Shown: one piece after another, positions 47,077-56,877 of the stretch
Numbering within the stretch: the first letter of the stretch is position 1
How the letters are laid out: every line of letters begins with the position of its first letter
From: Ancylobacter sp. SL191
GTDB taxonomy: Bacteria > Pseudomonadota > Alphaproteobacteria > Rhizobiales > Xanthobacteraceae
Direction of reading: 5' to 3'
DNA length: 64,000 bases
NCBI RefSeq assembly: GCF_026625645.1
Contig: NZ_CP113056.1
Span: 620,001-684,000, forward strand
Notes under the pieces: generated by a model
Database searches by the model: none
The model's input: the letters and a program-made list of their open reading frames with translations, nothing else
What the model was told of the DNA's origin: nothing
Translations under genes and position numbers: made by a program

Positions 47077-47967
47077 TCACCCCTGCCACGCCTTGCAGAG
47101 CTGGCCCGCCTCCCAGCCGAGGATCGCCCGCTTGCGGGTGAGGCCCCAGTGATAGCCGGTGAGATCGCCATTCTTGCCGAGCACGCGGTGGCAGGGAACG
47201 ACGAAGGAGATGGGGTTCCGGCCGATCGCCGCGCCGACCGCGCGGGCGGCTTTGGGCCGCTCGACGCAGCCGGCGATGGTGGAATAGGTGGTCGCCTTGC
47301 CGAGCGGGATGCGCATCAGCGTCTCCCACACCTGAACCTCGAAATCCGTGCCGATGAAGACGATGCGCAGCGGGTCGTCCGGGCGCCAGGTGCCCTGGTC
47401 GAAGATGCGCGCGGCATAGGGGGCGGTGGCCAGCGGATCCTCGATATAGAGCGCGTTCGGCCAGCGCCGGCGCATGTCAGCCAGCGCGGCGTCCTCCTCG
47501 CCGTCATCGGCGAAGGCGAGGCCGCACAGGCCGCGCGGCGCGACCATGGCGAGCGCCGTACCGAAGGGCGAGGCATGGAAGCCGTAGCGCACCACGAGGC
47601 CGGCACCGCCGGTCTTCCACTCGCCGGGCGACATGGATTCATGCACCACAAACAGGTCGTGCAGCCGGCCGGGGCCGGACAGCCCGACCTCATAGGCGGC
47701 GTCGAGCACATTGTCGGATTCGGTCAGCACGCGCCGAGCGGCGTCGATCGTCACCGCCTGCAGGAAGTCCTTGGGCGTGAGGCCGCACCAGCGGCGGAAC
47801 AGGTCGGTCAGCGCGCGCGGATGGACGCCAGCGGCACGGGCGATCTCCTCGACCTCCGGCTGGTCGCGGAAGCGCAGATTCACATATTCCACCGCGCGCC
47901 GGACGATCTCATAATCGGCGGCGGCGATCTCCAGCGGGTGGGCGGCGTCGAGATTGGGCGCGAGCAC
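47077..47967 (-). CDS. AraC-type HTH / methylated-DNA-cysteine methyltransferase fusion (Ada-like)
   Basis: A 296-residue fusion: an N-terminal AraC helix-turn-helix (VEEIARAAGVHPRALTDLFRRWCGLTPKDFLQ), then an O6-alkylguanine alkyltransferase with the acceptor Cys in VVPCHRVLG. The Ada N-terminal zinc/methylphosphotriester domain is missing, so activation would have to come from O6-methylguanine repair itself. The start is GTG 47967, with AAGGAG seven bases upstream. It is convergent with the SMR gene. Confidence 0.92.
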   Translation of the reverse strand: MLAPNLDAAHPLEIAAADYEIVRRAVEYVNLRFRDQPEVEEIARAAGVHPRALTDLFRRWCGLTPKDFLQAVTIDAARRVLTESDNVLDAAYEVGLSGPGRLHDLFVVHESMSPGEWKTGGAGLVVRYGFHASPFGTALAMVAPRGLCGLAFADDGEEDAALADMRRRWPNALYIEDPLATAPYAARIFDQGTWRPDDPLRIVFIGTDFEVQVWETLMRIPLGKATTYSTIAGCVERPKAARAVGAAIGRNPISFVVPCHRVLGKNGDLTGYHWGLTRKRAILGWEAGQLCKAWQG

Positions 47968-48040
47968 GGGCGTTCTCCTTCTGCTGGGCCCATCCGAGCA
48001 TGCGCGCGCGGGGGCGAGCCACCCGATTTCGACGCGCGCA

Positions 48041-48583
48041 TCAGAATGAGGAGCGTACCACGCCGCGCTTGGCCTGCGAGAGGGCGAGGGCGAGGCCGTT
48101 GGCGAGTTCCTCGCGCTGCGCCGTGTGCAGAAAGCCGCCGACCTCGACCGGTTCGCCGCGGGTTTCCAGCGTGAGGCGCTGCAGCCCGTAATCCTCATGC
48201 AGCTCGCGGTGCAGCCGGGTCCAGAGCGGGTTCATCTGCGCCTCGCGCCAGCGCCCATCCGGGGCGATCTGGCGGATGGTGACGAGGCTGGGCGTTACGG
48301 TGATTTCCTCACTCGCCCGCGCCGCGCGGAAATTCATCCGAAACGCCCACCAAATGGCGAGCACGTCGATCCCGAACAGGCCGAAGACCGGCCAGGCGCC
48401 CATGAGCAGAAAGGCGGTACCGCAGACGAAGCTGATCGCCGCCACAATGGCCATGACGATGAGAAAGCCGCGCTGGTCGAGCGAGCGATACGGCGTGAGC
48501 CGCACCTGGAACAGGGTCGGCTCGCCGTCGCTTGCATCATCGGCCCAGGCGGCCCTGTCGGAAGCGGGATTGGCAGCACTCAT
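48041..48583 (-). CDS. DUF2244 membrane protein
   Basis: About 180 residues with two adjacent transmembrane helices (FLIVMAIVAAISFVCGTAFLLMGAWPVFGLFGIDVLAIWWAF, spanning about 40-80) and a C-terminal soluble domain (VEVGGFLHTAQREELANGLALAL). This is the DUF2244 pattern, of unknown function and common in alphaproteobacteria. It is divergent from nth, with a shared short upstream region. ATG 48583 is more likely than GTG 48586. A TATAAT element sits eight bases ahead, hinting at a leaderless transcript. Confidence 0.88.
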   Translation of the reverse strand: MSAANPASDRAAWADDASDGEPTLFQVRLTPYRSLDQRGFLIVMAIVAAISFVCGTAFLLMGAWPVFGLFGIDVLAIWWAFRMNFRAARASEEITVTPSLVTIRQIAPDGRWREAQMNPLWTRLHRELHEDYGLQRLTLETRGEPVEVGGFLHTAQREELANGLALALSQAKRGVVRSSF

Positions 48584-48591
48584 CACGGCGC

Positions 48592-48597
48592 ATTATA
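48592..48597 (-). promoter_or_regulatory. TATAAT element in the DUF2244/nth divergent region
   Basis: An exact TATAAT on the minus strand, eight bases before the DUF2244 ATG. A possible TTGTCG lies 19 bases upstream, inside the nth coding start. Transcription would begin at or next to the start codon. The plus strand has a related CATTATAGG pointing at nth. Confidence 0.4.
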
Positions 48598-48605
48598 GGT
48601 CGGAA

Positions 48606-49541
48606 ATGGCTGACGACGACAAGGATTCGCCCCTGCGGCAGGGCGGCGCGGGCGCGGGCGCCAAAGGGCGCGCGGCAAGCGGCGCGAGCATCATTGCCGC
48701 CTCGGGCGCGGCACGGCGCGTGCGCGCCGCCAAAGCCGTGGGGACCAAACCGGCAGCCAAAGCATCGAAGGCGAAGGCAGCGGGAAAACCCAGCGCGAAG
48801 GCTAAGGCCAAGGCCGAGCTTGAGAAACAGGTAGAGAGCCGGCCCGCCCGGCGTCGCGCCGTGGCCAATGCCGCCGCCGCCGCGCTTGGCGGGGCCTTCG
48901 CGCCGTGGAGCGCTGAGGAGGTCGAGACCGCCTTCGCCCGCTTCGAGGCGACGAACCCCGAGCCGGTGGGCGAGCTGGAGTATCACGATCCTTTTACCCT
49001 GCTGGTCGCCGTCGTGCTCTCCGCGCAGGCGACCGACACCGGGGTGAACAAGGCAACGCGCGGGCTTTTCGCCACCGCCCCGACGCCCGCCGCCATGGTC
49101 GCACTCGGCGAGGAGGGTGTCGCCCGGCACATCCGCACGCTCGGCCTCTATCGCGGCAAGGCGAAGAATGTGGTGGAGCTTTCCCGGCTGCTAATCACCG
49201 AGCATGGCGGCACCGTTCCGCCCGACCGCGCGACGCTGGAGACACTGCCGGGCGTCGGCCGCAAGACGGCGAATGTCGTGCTCAACATCGCCTTCGGCCT
49301 GCCGACCATCGCCGTCGACACGCATCTCTTCCGCGTCGCCAATCGCACGGGCCTTGCCGCCGGCAAGACGCCGCTGGAGGTCGAGCTGGGGCTGGAGAAG
49401 GTCATCCCCGACCGCTTCAAGCTCCACGCCCATCACTGGCTGATCCTGCACGGGCGCTATGTCTGCAAGGCGATCCGGCCGGACTGCCCCTCCTGCCTCA
49501 TCGCCGATCTCTGCCGCTGGCCGGAGAAAACGACGACCTGA
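48606..49541 (+). CDS. nth: Endonuclease III (DNA glycosylase/AP lyase)
   Basis: 311 residues. The last 220 are a standard Nth: helix-hairpin-helix LPGVGRKTANVVLNIAF with the catalytic Lys, the catalytic Asp in VDTHLFRV, and the [4Fe-4S] ligands C-X6-C-X2-C-X5-C in CKAIRPDCPSCLIADLC. It removes oxidised pyrimidines. The first 85 residues form an Ala/Lys-rich basic extension (KPAAKASKAKAAGKPSAKAK) not found in E. coli Nth and likely DNA-binding. ATG 48606 is used; a shorter internal start is possible. Confidence 0.95.
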   Translation: MADDDKDSPLRQGGAGAGAKGRAASGASIIAASGAARRVRAAKAVGTKPAAKASKAKAAGKPSAKAKAKAELEKQVESRPARRRAVANAAAAALGGAFAPWSAEEVETAFARFEATNPEPVGELEYHDPFTLLVAVVLSAQATDTGVNKATRGLFATAPTPAAMVALGEEGVARHIRTLGLYRGKAKNVVELSRLLITEHGGTVPPDRATLETLPGVGRKTANVVLNIAFGLPTIAVDTHLFRVANRTGLAAGKTPLEVELGLEKVIPDRFKLHAHHWLILHGRYVCKAIRPDCPSCLIADLCRWPEKTTT

Positions 49542-49548
49542 CAAGCTC

Positions 49549-50226
49549 TTACCGGCGCGCGTAAGAGCGCGAGCGGGTGAACCGCTTGTGCAGGCGCACC
49601 ATGAAGATGGTGGCGAAGACCGGGGTGATGAGGTTGAGGATCGGGATCGACACCACGACCGCGATGATCAGCCCCGCCATGAAGATGCCAAGGGCATGAT
49701 GCCGGCGCACCAGCGCCACTTCGTCCTCGCTGCGGTAGCGCATGGCGGCGAGCTGGAAATATTCGCGACCCAGCAGATAGCCATTGGCGATGTAGAACAC
49801 GACGATGTTCACGCCCGGCACCAGCAGAAGCAGCAGGGCGACGAGGTTCACGCCGACCATGACGCCGAAGAACTTGATGGACAGCCAGATCGAGCGGCCA
49901 ACCGGCAGCGCGGTGCCCTCGGTCTGGTCGAGGAACTCGGAGCGCTCCACCTGCCCGGCGACATCGTCGAGGAACAGGCCAGCGACCAGTGAGGTGACCG
50001 GTGGGACCAGAAACACCGCGCCGATGGCGATGCCAACCACGCTGAGGATTTCCAGCGTGAGCTGCGCCCAGGGCATGTCGAGTGTGACGAAATAGGTCAG
50101 CGCGTAATAGGCGCCGATGCCGAGCGCGACCAGCAGCGCAATAGCCAGCGCGATGGAGCGCAGCAGGACGCGGCGATAGTCGCGGGAGAAGGTCAGGGCG
50201 AAGGCCCTGAGCGCATCCTGAAACAT
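49549..50226 (-). CDS. CysZ/EI24-domain membrane protein
   Basis: 225 residues with four or more helices and the EI24/CysZ pattern (FLDDVAGQVE, then YFQLAAMRY and RRHHALGIFMAGLIIAVV). E. coli CysZ imports sulphate for cysteine synthesis; many relatives have no proven substrate. ATG 50226 has GGAGAG seven bases upstream and is preferred to 50277. It is convergent with nth, with only 7 bases between stops. Confidence 0.8.
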   Translation of the reverse strand: MFQDALRAFALTFSRDYRRVLLRSIALAIALLVALGIGAYYALTYFVTLDMPWAQLTLEILSVVGIAIGAVFLVPPVTSLVAGLFLDDVAGQVERSEFLDQTEGTALPVGRSIWLSIKFFGVMVGVNLVALLLLLVPGVNIVVFYIANGYLLGREYFQLAAMRYRSEDEVALVRRHHALGIFMAGLIIAVVVSIPILNLITPVFATIFMVRLHKRFTRSRSYARR

Positions 50227-50488
50227 GGCGATTCTCTCCGCGACCTTCTGTTTTACAATGTTACGTAACTGCGACACTGCTTCACCTCAAGCCCCGCCCG
50301 GACAGCTGCGGCAGGTGGCGCCGATTCTCCGCTTGCCTTTTCCGATGCGGTCGGTGAGTCCCGATTCGTTCCGGTACGAACAAAACATGATTCACGGCAG
50401 GTACTTAGCCGGAGCCCATCGCCCGCGCTTGGGGCCTCCGCCCGGCCCGTGCTAGAGCAAAGCTGAGTTTTCCGGGGTTCTCTCAGGC

Positions 50489-51844
50489 ATGACGTTCGCT
50501 CCCTCGCGCGGCCTCTCCCGCCGCCGGCTGCTCGCCGGAGGCGCGGCGCTGCTCGCCGCCCCCGCACTGGGCCCGGCCCTTGCGCAAGGGGTGAGCGACG
50601 CGGATGTCGTCATCATTGGCGGCGGCGCGGCCGGTATAGCGGCGGCGCGCAAGGTCGCGCAGGCCGGGCGCAGCCATCTGCTGCTGGAGGCCGGCCCGGC
50701 GCTCGGCGGGCGGGCGCGCACCGAGACCGCCTTCGGCCTGCCGGTCGATCTCGGCGCGGCAAGCTTCGGGCGCGACCCGGAGGGCCTTTCCGCCGCCGCG
50801 CGGGCGGACGACCTGCCGCTCACCACGCTCGCCGGCGAAAGACTGTTCGTCGACGGGCATGATGCGCGCGAGAGCGCCTATGACGCCTTCGCCGCCGCGC
50901 TGGGCCGCGACCGGCGGGAAATCGTCACCGCGGCGGATGCCGGGCGCGATGTCGCCGTCGCCCGCGTGCTGCCCCCGCCCGGCCCGTGGTCGGCGAGCGC
51001 CGGGGCGTGCCTGGGGCCGCTTGGCCTCGGCAAGGAGCTCGACGCGCTCTCCACCCTCGACCTCGCGCTGCGCGCGGTGGTGCCGGACGATCTCTCCAGC
51101 CCCATCGGTGTCGGCGCGCTGCTGGAAGGGCTGGGCGCCCGGCTTAACCGGCAGACCCATGCGCCGGTAAACCTCATCACCAATAATGGGCGGTTCCATA
51201 CGGTGAGCGTCACCGGCCAGCGCGCGACCATCCGCGCCCGCGCCATCGTGCTCGCCGTGCCCGCGCCGGTGATCGCCGCCGGGGCCATCCGCTTCAACCC
51301 GGTGCTGCCGCCGCGCCTTCTCGCCGCCTTCCGCGCCTTCCCGGCCGGGGCGCTGGAGCAGGTGGCCTTCCTGCTGCCGGGCAACCCGCTCGGCCTCCAG
51401 CCGGACGAGCGTGTGCTCGCCACCCGGCCGGACGCGCTCGCTCCCACCGCGCGGCTGCGCGGGCGGGTGAACGGCACGGACCTGCATGTGCTGACCTTTG
51501 GCGGCACGCCGGCCCGGCAGATCGCCGAGAAGGGCGAGGCGGCGGCGCTGACGCTGGCCCGCGATTTCCTCACCCGCGCCTTTGGCGGCGGGGCGGGCGC
51601 CACGATCAGCGAGGTCGTGGCGTCGCGCTGGACCGGCGACCCGCTGATCCGCGGCGCCATCGCGAGCGCCATGCCCGGCCAGGGGAGCTTGCGGCGGCTG
51701 TTCACCGAGCCGGTGCAGAACCGCATTTTTCTGGCGGGCGAGTATGCCGCGCTGGAAGACTGGGGCACGCTGGCGGGCGCCTGGGCGTCCGGTGAGATCG
51801 CCGCCGCCAAGGCGCTGCGCGTGCTCGGCGACGGGCCAGCGTAA
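50489..51844 (+). CDS. Tat-exported FAD-dependent amine oxidase-like protein
   Basis: A 451-residue flavoprotein. The N terminus has a twin-arginine signal (SRRRLLAGGAALLAAPALG) ending near LAQG. FAD-binding VVIIGGGAAGIAAARKVAQAG and the second motif LLLEAGPALGGRARTE follow, and IFLAGEYAALEDWGTLAGAWASG matches the C-terminal flavin loop of amine oxidases. It is probably folded in the cytoplasm and sent to the periplasm. The substrate is unknown. ATG 50489 is divergent from cysZ. Confidence 0.88.
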   Translation: MTFAPSRGLSRRRLLAGGAALLAAPALGPALAQGVSDADVVIIGGGAAGIAAARKVAQAGRSHLLLEAGPALGGRARTETAFGLPVDLGAASFGRDPEGLSAAARADDLPLTTLAGERLFVDGHDARESAYDAFAAALGRDRREIVTAADAGRDVAVARVLPPPGPWSASAGACLGPLGLGKELDALSTLDLALRAVVPDDLSSPIGVGALLEGLGARLNRQTHAPVNLITNNGRFHTVSVTGQRATIRARAIVLAVPAPVIAAGAIRFNPVLPPRLLAAFRAFPAGALEQVAFLLPGNPLGLQPDERVLATRPDALAPTARLRGRVNGTDLHVLTFGGTPARQIAEKGEAAALTLARDFLTRAFGGGAGATISEVVASRWTGDPLIRGAIASAMPGQGSLRRLFTEPVQNRIFLAGEYAALEDWGTLAGAWASGEIAAAKALRVLGDGPA

Positions 51845-52158
51845 AGCCCCCACCCGCGCCACGCTCCCCGGACCAGCCGCGCGCCGCGCGGCGCCGATCC
51901 GGGGCCCAGGAGAGACTCCGGCGCAGCCGGCAAAACCCCTCGCATTCAAGAGCCAAAGAGTCTTTCGCTGGATCCCGGCTCGGCGCTCCGCCTGCGGCGT
52001 CGCTGGGCCGGGACACGGGGACGGCTACGGCCGGCCTAGGCCGCGCCCCTCGTCATCCCGGCCGCAGGCGCAGCCGGAGAGCCGGGACCGCTCCCCGAAT
52101 GGCAGACGATCCCGGATCGGCCCTGCGGCCGTCCGGGATGACGGTCAGTCCTGCCGCA
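51845..52158. other. Gene-free region after the amine oxidase
   Basis: About 310 bases with no supported frame. Its right half holds the second-family palindromic repeat pair at 52051-52144. The rest is GC-rich with short imperfect palindromes. Its two flanking genes are convergent, so it is a shared 3' region. Confidence 0.55.
52051..52144. repeat. Second-family palindromic repeat pair
   Basis: A unit beginning CGTCATCCCGGCCGCAGGCG (52051-52089) and an inverted unit (52108-52144) ending GTCCGGGATGACGG. The inverted unit is nearly identical to the reverse complement of the 25546-25586 repeat. Confidence 0.75.
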
Positions 52159-54564
52159 TCACCCGCGCAGCGTGGCGCCGGTCTTCTTGGCGACATCGGC
52201 GACGATGCGGGTCGCGACCGCCTCGATCTCCGCATCGGTCAGCGTCTTCTCGCGCGGCTGGAGCGTCACGGAGAGCGCCACCGACTTCTTGTCGGCCTCG
52301 ATCCCCGGCCCCTCATAGACGTCGAACACGTTCACCGCCGTGATGAGCTTGCGGTCGACGCCGGCCGCCGCCTTGACGATGTCGCCCGCCGCCACGCTGC
52401 GCGCCACGACGAAAGCGAAGTCGCGTTCCACCGGCTGGAAGGCCGCAAGGTCAAGCAGCGGCTTCACCCGCGTCGCCTTGGCCTTGGGCTCGGGAATGCG
52501 GTCGATCAGCAGCTCGAAGGCGACGAGGGGCCCATCGGCATCCAGAGCCTCCAGCACGGAGGGGTGCAGCTCGCCGAAATGGCCGATGGCGTTCGGGCCA
52601 AGGCGGAAGGTGCCGGAACGGCCCGGATGGAACCAGGCCGGGGCATCGGTCGAGATCTGCAGATTGGCCACCGGCGCGCCGCAGGCGGCGAGGAGGGCCA
52701 GCGCGTCCGCTTTGGCATCGAACGCATCGACGCTCGCCACCTTGCCCGACCAGTGCCGGCCGGCACCCGTGGGCTTGGCGGAGGCGCGGCGCAGGCCGGT
52801 CGCGGCGATGAACTGGTCCTGCGGCCGGTCGCCCTTGAAGATCTGCCCGACCTCGAACAGCGCCACATCGCCAAAGCCGCGATCGGCATTGGTCTGCGCC
52901 GAACGGATCAGCCCCGGCAGCAGGCTCGGGCGCATATCGGAGAGGTCGGAAGCGATGGGGTTGGCGAGCGCCAGCGCATCGCTGCCGCCGCCGAAAGCTT
53001 CCGCCTGCGCCTTCGGCACGAAGGACCAGGTGACGGCCTCGACGAGGCCGCGCGACGCCAGCGCGCGCTTGGCCTTGCGGGTGCGCAGCTGAAGGGTGGT
53101 CAGCACCGGCTTGCGGGCGGTCTCGTCGCGCGGGAAGGGCAGCGAGGGCACGCGGTCGAGGCCGGCGATGCGGATGACCTCTTCCACGAGATCCGCCTTG
53201 CCCTCGATGTCGCCGCGCCAGCTCGGCGGCGTCACGCGCACCGTGCCGCTGGTGCCTTCCACGGTGAAGCCGAGGCGGGTCAGCGTCGCCACTTGCTCGG
53301 CGTCATCCGCCACCAGGCCGGTCAGCTTCTCGGTGAGGCTGAGCGGGAACTCGATGATCCGCCTGGTATCGGGAATGGCACCCGCCAGCACGATCTCCGA
53401 GGGCTCTCCGCCGCACAGATCAAGGATGAGCCTGGTCGCCAGTTCGAGCCCCGGCACGGTGAAGGCCGGGTCGATGCCGCGCTCGAAGCGGAAGCGCGCA
53501 TCGGAGTTCAGCCCGAGCTTGCGGCCGGTCTGGGCGATGTTGATCGGCTCCCACAGCGCGGATTCGACGAGCACGTCGACGGTGGATTCATCGCAGCCGG
53601 ATTCCTCGCCGCCCATGACGCCGGCGAGCGATTCCACCGCCTTGTCATCGGCGATGACGCACATGGTCTCATCGAGCGCATAGGTCTTGCCGTCGAGCGC
53701 CAGCAGGCTCTCGCCCGCCACGGCGCGGCGCACAACGAGGTTGCCGTGGACCTTGCCGGCATCGAAGACGTGCAGCGGCCGATTGCGGTCGAAGGTGAGG
53801 AAGTTGGTGACGTCCACCAGCGCGTTGATGGGCCTGAGACCGATGGCGCGCAGCTTCGTCTGCAGCCAGTCCGGCGAGGGGCCGTTCTTCACGCCGCGAA
53901 TGAGCCGCAGCGCGAAGGCCGGGCACGGGGCGCCCTCGGCAATCGTCACCGACACCGGGCACGGGAAGCTCCCCGCCACGGGCGCGATGGGCGTCTCGAC
54001 CAGCGTGCCGACGCCGGCGGCAGCGAGGTCACGGGCGATGCCGAAAATGCCGAGCCCGTCGGCCCGGTTCGGCGTCACCGCGATCTCGATCACCGGATCG
54101 CCGAAGCCCGCCCAGTCGACATAGACCGCGCCCACCGGCGCATCGGCCGGCAGCTCGATGATGCCGTCATGGTCCTCGGAAAGCTGAAGCTCGGCAGCCG
54201 AGCACAGCATGCCCCGGCTCTCGACGCCGCGAATGGTGCCGACGCCGAGCGTGATGTCCTTGCCGGGAATATAGGTGCCAGGCGGGGAGAACACGCTCTT
54301 CAGCCCCGTGCGCGCATTCGGCGCGCCGCACACCACCTGCACCGGCTCGCCCGCGCCGGTATCGACCATGCAGACGCGCAGCTTGTCGGCGTTGGGGTGC
54401 TGTTCGGCGGAGACGACATAGGCGATGGAGAAGCCCTTGAGCTTGGCCGCCTTGTCCTCCACGCCCTCGACCTCGAAGCCGATGCGGTTCAGCGTGCCGG
54501 TGACATCCTCAAGCGTGTAGTCGCCGGACAGGTGCTCACGCAGCCAGGAGAGGGTGAATTTCAT
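52159..54564 (-). CDS. pheT: Phenylalanine-tRNA ligase beta subunit
   Basis: 801 residues. The order is a tRNA-binding EMAP/OB domain (about 40-150), the B3/B4 editing domain, B5, the catalytic-like core and a C-terminal FDX-ACB anticodon-binding domain ([17 protein letters not shown]). [12 protein letters not shown] at the start is typical. With PheS it forms the alpha2beta2 synthetase. It lies downstream of an AT-rich foreign gene, and no strong Shine-Dalgarno precedes ATG 54564, so translation may depend on the upstream reading. Confidence 0.97.
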   Translation of the reverse strand: MKFTLSWLREHLSGDYTLEDVTGTLNRIGFEVEGVEDKAAKLKGFSIAYVVSAEQHPNADKLRVCMVDTGAGEPVQVVCGAPNARTGLKSVFSPPGTYIPGKDITLGVGTIRGVESRGMLCSAAELQLSEDHDGIIELPADAPVGAVYVDWAGFGDPVIEIAVTPNRADGLGIFGIARDLAAAGVGTLVETPIAPVAGSFPCPVSVTIAEGAPCPAFALRLIRGVKNGPSPDWLQTKLRAIGLRPINALVDVTNFLTFDRNRPLHVFDAGKVHGNLVVRRAVAGESLLALDGKTYALDETMCVIADDKAVESLAGVMGGEESGCDESTVDVLVESALWEPINIAQTGRKLGLNSDARFRFERGIDPAFTVPGLELATRLILDLCGGEPSEIVLAGAIPDTRRIIEFPLSLTEKLTGLVADDAEQVATLTRLGFTVEGTSGTVRVTPPSWRGDIEGKADLVEEVIRIAGLDRVPSLPFPRDETARKPVLTTLQLRTRKAKRALASRGLVEAVTWSFVPKAQAEAFGGGSDALALANPIASDLSDMRPSLLPGLIRSAQTNADRGFGDVALFEVGQIFKGDRPQDQFIAATGLRRASAKPTGAGRHWSGKVASVDAFDAKADALALLAACGAPVANLQISTDAPAWFHPGRSGTFRLGPNAIGHFGELHPSVLEALDADGPLVAFELLIDRIPEPKAKATRVKPLLDLAAFQPVERDFAFVVARSVAAGDIVKAAAGVDRKLITAVNVFDVYEGPGIEADKKSVALSVTLQPREKTLTDAEIEAVATRIVADVAKKTGATLRG

Positions 54565-54585
54565 GATAGATACCGCCGATCTTTT

Positions 54586-55146
54586 CTACACACGCCTACG
54601 GTGAAAAAAACCAGATATTATTTGGGCAGCCACAGCAATAACTAAAGCGCCAACAGACCAGCTAAACATATTATACAATTGCTGTATATTATCAGATTGC
54701 TCTTGGAATTTCTCATCAATTCTTTGTTTTATATGCTCAATATCTTTGTTTAAAATAACTAATTCCATTGCTTTGGCTGGATTAGATATAATTATATCTT
54801 CCATATTTTTTATTTTTGATTTTAGCTCAACTACAGAATTGTTAATATCTACGATCAATACTTTTGTTCTGTCGTTATCTGGCAGATTTTCTACTTTAGA
54901 TAGAAGATTGTCGATTCTATTAGAAATATCATTGTATTTACTTATTATCTCATTTGACTGCTCTTCAAATGCCCTATTTACCTTGTCGGCATTATCAATC
55001 GTATTGTCCAAATTTTTTAACGTTGAAAAAAAGAACGGCGCTATTGTTGCCAATGCAAAAACAATGGCCACAGAAGAAATAAATGGCGCCATAAAATCAA
55101 AAAGGCGGACCAAAGGTCTGATAATATTATAACGCTCTGAAGACAT
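54586..55146 (-). CDS. AT-rich TM-coiled-coil-TM protein inserted in the phe operon
   Basis: A 186-residue protein of unknown function, strikingly AT-rich (runs such as TTTGTTTTATATGC) in a GC-rich chromosome. Topology: a hydrophobic helix at about 19-41, a charged coiled-coil-like region at about 44-155 (NLDNTIDNADKVNRAF, IKNMEDIIISN, IDEKFQEQSDNIQQLY), then a second helix at about 161-181 and a short basic tail FHRRRV. A hairpin with both ends on the same side is likely. It stops 21 bases before pheT on the same strand. Base composition and codon use differ from all neighbours, so recent transfer is likely. I do not recognise a family. Confidence 0.8.
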   Translation of the reverse strand: MSSERYNIIRPLVRLFDFMAPFISSVAIVFALATIAPFFFSTLKNLDNTIDNADKVNRAFEEQSNEIISKYNDISNRIDNLLSKVENLPDNDRTKVLIVDINNSVVELKSKIKNMEDIIISNPAKAMELVILNKDIEHIKQRIDEKFQEQSDNIQQLYNMFSWSVGALVIAVAAQIISGFFHRRRV

Positions 55147-55210
55147 GCATCAACCTATCAAGCCAAGAGCCCTAACGTTCCGCTTGTTCATATGCACCGA
55201 CATCGCAGGC

Positions 55211-55756
55211 CTACCGGTAGCCCTTCTCGTCCGCCCCCTCGCCCGACCAGGCGAGAGCCTCGTCATCGGCGGCGACCAGGAATTCGATGCCGACATTGCG
55301 CTTCTTGCCGACATCCTCCGGCGCGATGCGGTAATCGCGGATCTTGCCCTGGCGGTAGGACATGTCCGCGCGCGACTTGTGCAGCGCGAGCTTGGCGCCG
55401 GCCTCGACGGCCTTGATCGCGTCGTCCTCGGGCACGATCCAGAAGCCCGTCCAGAAGAAACGCTCGCCATCGGCGGTGACGCCGCGGTCGTTCTCGCAGA
55501 CGAAGTGGAGTTCGCGCACGCCACCGCGGGTCGTGCGCGTGACGGCGGATGGCTTTGATGCACCGGAGGCCGTGCGCCCCGAGGAAGCGCGGGCGGTGGG
55601 GCTACGGGTGGCGGGGCCGCGCTCGTCCAGCACCTCCTGGCACAGGGCGGCAAGGTCCGCGACGCCGCGCGCCTCGGCATTGGCGAGGAGCTGCTTGATC
55701 TGGGATGTCTCCATCCCGCGCAGGCGTTCGGTCGACCAGACGGGGGGCTTGATCAC
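55211..55756 (-). CDS. Conserved hypothetical protein between pheS and pheT
   Basis: 181 residues. The N terminus ([29 protein letters not shown]) is helical, then a Ser/Thr/Ala-rich linker, then a strand-rich C-terminal domain ([45 protein letters not shown]). No named family is recognised. The GTG start overlaps the pheS stop (GTGA), so it is translated with pheS; an internal ATG at 55714 is the alternative. Normal GC content marks it as native, unlike the gene after it. Confidence 0.7.
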   Translation of the reverse strand: MIKPPVWSTERLRGMETSQIKQLLANAEARGVADLAALCQEVLDERGPATRSPTARASSGRTASGASKPSAVTRTTRGGVRELHFVCENDRGVTADGERFFWTGFWIVPEDDAIKAVEAGAKLALHKSRADMSYRQGKIRDYRIAPEDVGKKRNVGIEFLVAADDEALAWSGEGADEKGYR

Positions 55757-56853
55757 GCGCTGAGGCCCCCGGCGAGGGTCGGGAAGTCGAGCGGGCGGAA
55801 GCCGTAATGGGCGAGCCAGCGCGCATCCGCCTCGAAGAAGGCGCGCAGATCCGGCATGCCGTATTTCAGCATGGCGATGCGGTCGATGCCCATGCCCCAG
55901 GCGAAGCCCTGATACTCATCCGGGTCGAGCCCGCAATTGCGCAGCACATTCGGGTGGACCATGCCGCAGCCGAGGATTTCCAGCCAGTCCGAGCCCTCGC
56001 CGAAGCGGATCTCACCGGGGCGGGAGCGGTCGCACTGGATGTCGACCTCCATGGACGGCTCGGTGAAGGGGAAGAAGGACGGGCGGAACCGCATCTTCAC
56101 ATTATCGACCTCGAAGAACGCCTTGCAGAACTCCTCGAGGATCCACTTCAGGTGGCCGAGATTGGAGCCCTTGTCGATGACGAGGCCCTCGACTTGGTGG
56201 AACATCGGCGTGTGGGTCTGGTCGCTGTCCGAGCGATAGGTGCGGCCGGGGCAGATGACGCGGATCGGCGGCTTCTTGGACAGCATGGTGCGCACCTGCA
56301 CCGGGGAGGTGTGGGTGCGCAGCACGAGGCGCGAGCCATCCTCCTTGGTGGGCAGATAGAAGGTGTCGTGCATCTCGCGCGCCGGATGCCCCTCGGGGAA
56401 GTTCAGCGCGGTGAAATTGTGGAAGTCGTCCTCGATGTCGGGCCCCTCGGCGACCGAGAAGCCCATATCGGCGAAGATGGCGGTGAGTTCGTCGATGACC
56501 TGGCTGATCGGGTGAACGCGGCCGAGTTCGGCGCTCGCCTCGCGCACCGGCAGACTGACATCGACGCGCTCGGTCTCCAGCCGCTTCGCCAGCGCGGCGG
56601 CCTTGAGGTCGGCGCGGCGCGCGGTGAGGGCGCCGTTCAGCCGGTCCCGCAGGCCGTTGATCGCCGGGCCGGCGCTCTTGCGCTCGTCCGGGCTCATGCC
56701 GCCGAGGCTCTTCAGCAGCTCGGAGACCGAGCCCTTCTTGCCGAGCGCGGCGATGCGCACCGCCTCCAGCCCCGCCTCGTCGGCGGCGGCCGCGACGGCG
56801 GCAAGAAGCTCCTGCTCCAGCGTGGCAAGGTCGGGAAGCGTGGCGACGGACAT
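55753..56853 (-). CDS. pheS: Phenylalanine-tRNA ligase alpha subunit
   Basis: 366 residues. An N-terminal coiled coil is followed by the class II catalytic domain, with motif 2 region [16 protein letters not shown] and motif 3 [26 protein letters not shown] and the GxG-rich HPNVLRNCG segment are typical. It charges tRNA-Phe with PheT. ATG 56853 gives a standard length. The gene heads the pheS-hypothetical-(foreign)-pheT run and follows rpmI-rplT, the common bacterial order. Confidence 0.97.
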   Translation of the reverse strand: MSVATLPDLATLEQELLAAVAAAADEAGLEAVRIAALGKKGSVSELLKSLGGMSPDERKSAGPAINGLRDRLNGALTARRADLKAAALAKRLETERVDVSLPVREASAELGRVHPISQVIDELTAIFADMGFSVAEGPDIEDDFHNFTALNFPEGHPAREMHDTFYLPTKEDGSRLVLRTHTSPVQVRTMLSKKPPIRVICPGRTYRSDSDQTHTPMFHQVEGLVIDKGSNLGHLKWILEEFCKAFFEVDNVKMRFRPSFFPFTEPSMEVDIQCDRSRPGEIRFGEGSDWLEILGCGMVHPNVLRNCGLDPDEYQGFAWGMGIDRIAMLKYGMPDLRAFFEADARWLAHYGFRPLDFPTLAGGLSA

Positions 56854-56877
56854 GGCGGATCCTCGAAACTGGGCGAC

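Noticed and set aside
52099..54645. 848-codon plus-strand frame opposite pheT
   Set aside because: Antisense shadow of pheT; His/Gln/Arg-rich composition and no ribosome binding site.
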